The notes under the pieces are model-generated. The model was given only the letters and a program-made list of their open reading frames with translations, did no database searches and was not told where the DNA came from. A stretch of DNA of 64,000 nt from Paramixta manurensis (lineage in GTDB: Bacteria > Pseudomonadota > Gammaproteobacteria > Enterobacterales > Enterobacteriaceae): positions 4,030,001 to 4,094,000 of the forward strand of contig NZ_CP054212.1 of NCBI RefSeq assembly GCF_013285385.1, given 5' to 3'. Shown here piece after piece: positions 61,188-64,000 of this stretch (within the stretch, counting starts at the first letter, position 1; every line of letters begins with the position of its first letter). The position numbers were made by a program, and so were the translations under genes.

Positions 61188-61937
61188 CTACAAATGGTGA
61201 CGGAAAAACGCGACCAATGCGTTAAGCGCAGGCGGAGTGATGCGATGACCAATGCCTGTCTCGGTCAGCCATGTCAGGTTTTTATCCAGCCCGGCCGCCT
61301 GTAACGCGTGCTGCAAACGGACACTTTCAGCCGCAGGCACCACATCATCAGCGTCACCATGCCAAAGTAGCAAGGGACGATCGGCCAAATTAGCCAGTTG
61401 CTGACTCGGGTCGTAAGGTTCAAGCGGCGCCATTCGCGCCGCAAAGGTCTCTTTTTGCTCCGGCGTATGGGCCACCAGCGGCGGAAACAGCGTCTGGCTG
61501 AGCGACATAAAATAGCCAGAGCCCATCAGACACGCCACGCTATTAATCTGCGGATAACGCGCCATCGCCCCTAATGCGGTCATCCCACCCATCGATGCGC
61601 CAGCAACCGCGAAACGCCCGATCGCCACCAGTGAGCGCGCGTGCAGCGCCGCTTCAATCTGCGGAACTTCATCAATATTGCGTTTCAGAATGTCCCAAAA
61701 ATGGGTTAAGCGATGCTCTGTATCGCCGTTATAGCGGGAACCATGTAAATCCGCATCTGGCAACACGACGCGAAACCCGGCCTGCGCCAGCGCCACGGCG
61801 GCCCAAGAATACACCTCTTTAGAAGAGGTGAAACCGTGATAAAACACCACGGTTGGCAGCGCCGTTTGACGTTGACCTGTGGGCGCCGCATGCAGACATT
61901 CAATTCCAGCCAACGTTTCCGTAGTAATCTCTATCAT
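61188..61937 (-). CDS. yjfP: YjfP, alpha/beta-hydrolase esterase
   Basis: The 249-residue product equals E. coli YjfP. The oxyanion segment VVFYHGFTSSKEVYSW, the nucleophile elbow GASMGGMTALGAMARYP (Ser near 115) and the late WHGDADDVVPAAESVRL and GIGHRITPPAL give Ser-Asp-His. E. coli YjfP is a cytoplasmic carboxylesterase acting on short acyl esters. Confidence 0.93.
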   Translation of the reverse strand: MIEITTETLAGIECLHAAPTGQRQTALPTVVFYHGFTSSKEVYSWAAVALAQAGFRVVLPDADLHGSRYNGDTEHRLTHFWDILKRNIDEVPQIEAALHARSLVAIGRFAVAGASMGGMTALGAMARYPQINSVACLMGSGYFMSLSQTLFPPLVAHTPEQKETFAARMAPLEPYDPSQQLANLADRPLLLWHGDADDVVPAAESVRLQHALQAAGLDKNLTWLTETGIGHRITPPALNALVAFFRHHL

Positions 61938-62102
61938 ATCGGCTCCGGTTAAAAGCGGGCTAAAAGTGAAAAAATAGCATGACTGAGTTTACGATAATAA
62001 AAAAACCGGCGGTAAATCAGGGCACGATTAGTGCAATGGCGAGGATACACGCAGCGCGTGGATGGCGTACACTTTACTCCATCCCGACAACGAGGAATGA
62101 TC

Positions 62103-62429
62103 ATGCGTCCGATACTTTCGCTGGTACTTATACTCTTCCTTAGCGCCTGTAGCGCGCTGAAAACCATGCCTAAACCGCCGCCAGCTCCCACACAGCAGGC
62201 ACAGGAAATTGATCGGGCGCAGAGTCTCAACCTGCCGAAACTCGGCACCATTAGCGCAGCACAGCGCGGCTCACCGGATGATGTACAACGTACCATCGCC
62301 GCCCGGGCTAATGCGGCTGGCGCTACGTACTATCAAATTGTGTCCTTGAGTGAAAGCATCGTGCCCGGCCAGTGGTATGCCAATGCGATATTGTATGGTC
62401 CCTCAACTGCCGGTAGCACGCAAAAATAA
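62103..62429 (+). CDS. bsmA: BsmA (YjfO), biofilm/peroxide-response DUF1471 lipoprotein
   Basis: The ATG at 62103 has GAGGA six bases upstream and gives 108 residues (E. coli 109). The lipoprotein signal has lipobox LSAC. A DUF1471 domain with LPKLGTISAAQRGSPDDVQRTI, ATYYQIVSL and VPGQWYANAILYG follows. In E. coli BsmA affects biofilm maturation and stress resistance. Its last 27 bases overlap the 3' end of convergent aidB. Confidence 0.92.
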   Translation: MRPILSLVLILFLSACSALKTMPKPPPAPTQQAQEIDRAQSLNLPKLGTISAAQRGSPDDVQRTIAARANAAGATYYQIVSLSESIVPGQWYANAILYGPSTAGSTQK

Positions 62430-64000
62430 GCGTTCACTAATTGCGGCGGTCACCGACGCGCCGCCACGCGGGTCTAAAAACTGGCGGCACCAGGCATCCG
62501 CTAATGACGGCTCAAGCCGTTTCATGACCTGGACCGCCATCATCAAATGCAACAGACTGGTGGTGATTTCCCGGGCCTCGACTTCCCGCAGATGACGCAA
62601 GCGTAATTTTAACTGCCGCCAACGGCTATCGAAGTGGCGGTTTACCCCTTTTACCGACTCAAACTCGCGTGCTAGCATTTCTGCAGCCCCGGACTGCCGG
62701 GCCAGGACGCGTAGAACATCCAGACACATCACATTCCCCGATCCTTCCCAGATGCTATTCACCGGCATTTCACGATACAGCCGCGCCAGTTCACTCTCTT
62801 CGCAATAACCGATGCCGCCGACCACCTCCATCGACTCGGCAACAAATGAAATACCGCTTTTACACAGGCCATATTTTGCCGCTGGCGTAAACAGGCGGGC
62901 AAACGCACGCTCATGCTCATCATGCGGCATCGACCAGGCGCGCGCCAGCCGCATTAACAACGCGGTTTGGCCTTCTAATTGAAGCGCCTGAGCACTGAGT
63001 ACCTGACGCATTAGAGGTTGATCGACTAAATTTTTTCCCATTATTTGCCGTTGATGAGCGTGATACAGTGCAACTGAGAACGCGCGACGCATCAAGCCAT
63101 GGCTGCCCAGCGCACAATCAAAACGCGTATAACCGCCCATTTTAAGGATTTGCCGCACGCCTTCGCCTTCATCACCGATCAACCAACCGGTCGCATCGCA
63201 AAACTCCACTTCGCTACTGGCATTAGAACGGTTGCCAAGCTTGTCCTTAAGCCGCTCAATACGTACCGCGTTGCGGGTACCATCCGGTAAAAAACGTGGC
63301 AGAAAAAAACAACTTAACCCTCCTTTAGTCTGCGCGAGAATCAGATGCGCATCGCTCTGTGGCACCGAGAAAAACCACTTATGGCCGGTGATGCGATACG
63401 CTTCGCCGCTGTGTCGCGCATCCAGGGGTTCGGCACGGGTTGTATTGCTAAGCACATCGGTACCGCCCTGCTTTTCCGTCATGCCCATGCCTATTAGCAG
63501 GCCGCGTTTCTGATCGCCTGGCTGCAAGTGCGCGTCATAGCGATCGGAAAGTAGCGCGGGTAACCAACGGGTAAACACCTGCGGCAAGGTAGCTTGCAAG
63601 AGTGGGGTGGCGCCGAACGTCATGGTGATTGGACACAAGGTACCGGCCTCAACCTGCGCATGCAGGATAAAGCGTGCGGCACGCGCCACAAAAACGCCAG
63701 GACGCGCATCTTTAAGCCACGGAAGGTTATGTACCCGATTGGCGAATAGCCCTTGCATTAACAGATGCCAGGCCGGATGGAAGCGAAGATCGTCAAGGCG
63801 TTCGCCGCGCGTATCGTAACGTAATAGTTCCGGCGGATGTGCATTAGCCAGCCGCCCCAATTCAAGCGATTCTGCGCTGCCAAGCTGCTGCCCAACCGAG
63901 GAGAGTAATTCCACATCCCAGTCAGCGCCTTCACGTATTACCGCTTCACGCAGCGGCGTATCGGAAAGGAACAAGTTGCTATTGCTCAGCGGGCGCGGTT
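62403..64000 (-). CDS. aidB: AidB, acyl-CoA-dehydrogenase-like alkylation-response protein, 5' end cut by the window
   Basis: 532 codons are visible and the frame stays open to the right edge. The residues there (PLSNSNLFLSD) align with about residue 14 onward of E. coli AidB (541), so the true start lies just outside; a TTG at 63974 is not it. Landmarks include LCPITMTFGATPLL, GMGMTEKQGGTDVLSNTTRAE, HKWFFSVPQSDAHLIL, MGGYTRFDCALGSHGLMRRAF and NSIWEGSGNVMCLDVLRVL. It is an FAD protein that binds DNA and is induced by alkylating agents. Confidence 0.95.
   Translation of the reverse strand, partial: PRPLSNSNLFLSDTPLREAVIREGADWDVELLSSVGQQLGSAESLELGRLANAHPPELLRYDTRGERLDDLRFHPAWHLLMQGLFANRVHNLPWLKDARPGVFVARAARFILHAQVEAGTLCPITMTFGATPLLQATLPQVFTRWLPALLSDRYDAHLQPGDQKRGLLIGMGMTEKQGGTDVLSNTTRAEPLDARHSGEAYRITGHKWFFSVPQSDAHLILAQTKGGLSCFFLPRFLPDGTRNAVRIERLKDKLGNRSNASSEVEFCDATGWLIGDEGEGVRQILKMGGYTRFDCALGSHGLMRRAFSVALYHAHQRQIMGKNLVDQPLMRQVLSAQALQLEGQTALLMRLARAWSMPHDEHERAFARLFTPAAKYGLCKSGISFVAESMEVVGGIGYCEESELARLYREMPVNSIWEGSGNVMCLDVLRVLARQSGAAEMLAREFESVKGVNRHFDSRWRQLKLRLRHLREVEAREITTSLLHLMMAVQVMKRLEPSLADAWCRQFLDPRGGASVTAAISERLFLRATGS

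Noticed and set aside
63974..63976. TTG as start of aidB
   Set aside because: The frame stays open to the window edge and the residues upstream align with E. coli AidB, so the gene is simply cut.

Overview
This window comes from an enterobacterial chromosome, most likely Erwiniaceae (Pantoea/Erwinia-like). The core proteins closely resemble their E. coli counterparts as I remember them. The accessory genes point to a plant-associated life: a type III effector/chaperone pair behind a near-consensus HrpL box, and a type I-secreted RTX lipase of the Serratia LipA type. Genus is not settled from sequence alone. No tRNA, CRISPR array, insertion sequence or prophage was seen.

Layout. (1) 1-17.6 kb is core and follows the E. 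coli ygjR-alx-sstT-uxaCA-yqjA-mzrA-yqjCDEK-yqjFG-yhaJK order, then dolP-diaA-yraN-lpoA/rsmI-rnpB. The alx leader carries a yybP-ykoY (Mn2+/pH-type) riboswitch, a terminator hairpin and a palindromic repeat; a shortened relative of that repeat lies after yqjF. exuT and exuR, which sit between uxaC and yqjA in E. coli, are absent. (2) 17.6-33.9 kb is accessory and lies wholly on the minus strand. It holds a HrpL-type promoter driving a C-H-D-triad effector and its chaperone, the lipase-ABC-membrane fusion export operon, and a ten-gene catabolic cluster. That cluster contains a PRD protein, SFCGS protein, DUF4312, DUF4311, DUF4310, amidohydrolase, DgaE-like ammonia lyase, KDPG-type aldolase, periplasmic lactonase and an MtlR/BglG-type regulator. 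(3) 33.9-64 kb returns to core in the E. coli cybC-to-aidB order: eptC, cybC, pmbA, darP, mpl, fbp, a chemoreceptor, an LprI-like protein, ppa, ytfP-tamBA, msrA, paeA, ytfK, ytfJ, cysQ, cpdB, ytfE, fklB, ytfB, rpsF-priB-rpsR-rplI, yjfP, bsmA, aidB. A double-glycine-leader, microcin-like peptide gene sits between ytfE and fklB. aidB runs off the right edge and the ygjR-like gene off the left edge.

How genes work together. The envelope is served by lpoA and dolP (cell wall and outer membrane), tamAB (outer-membrane assembly), mpl (murein recycling), eptC (lipopolysaccharide phosphoethanolamine) and yqjA-mzrA. uxaCA takes hexuronates to 2-keto-3-deoxygluconate, while the accessory cluster appears to take an N-acylated 2-amino-aldonate, perhaps entering as a lactone, to KDPG-type aldolase products. 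Its transporter would be the uncharacterised DUF4310/4311/4312/SFCGS set, and this is the best candidate here for an undescribed system. The second is the HrpL-box effector/chaperone operon next to rnpB. The third is the orphan double-glycine peptide.
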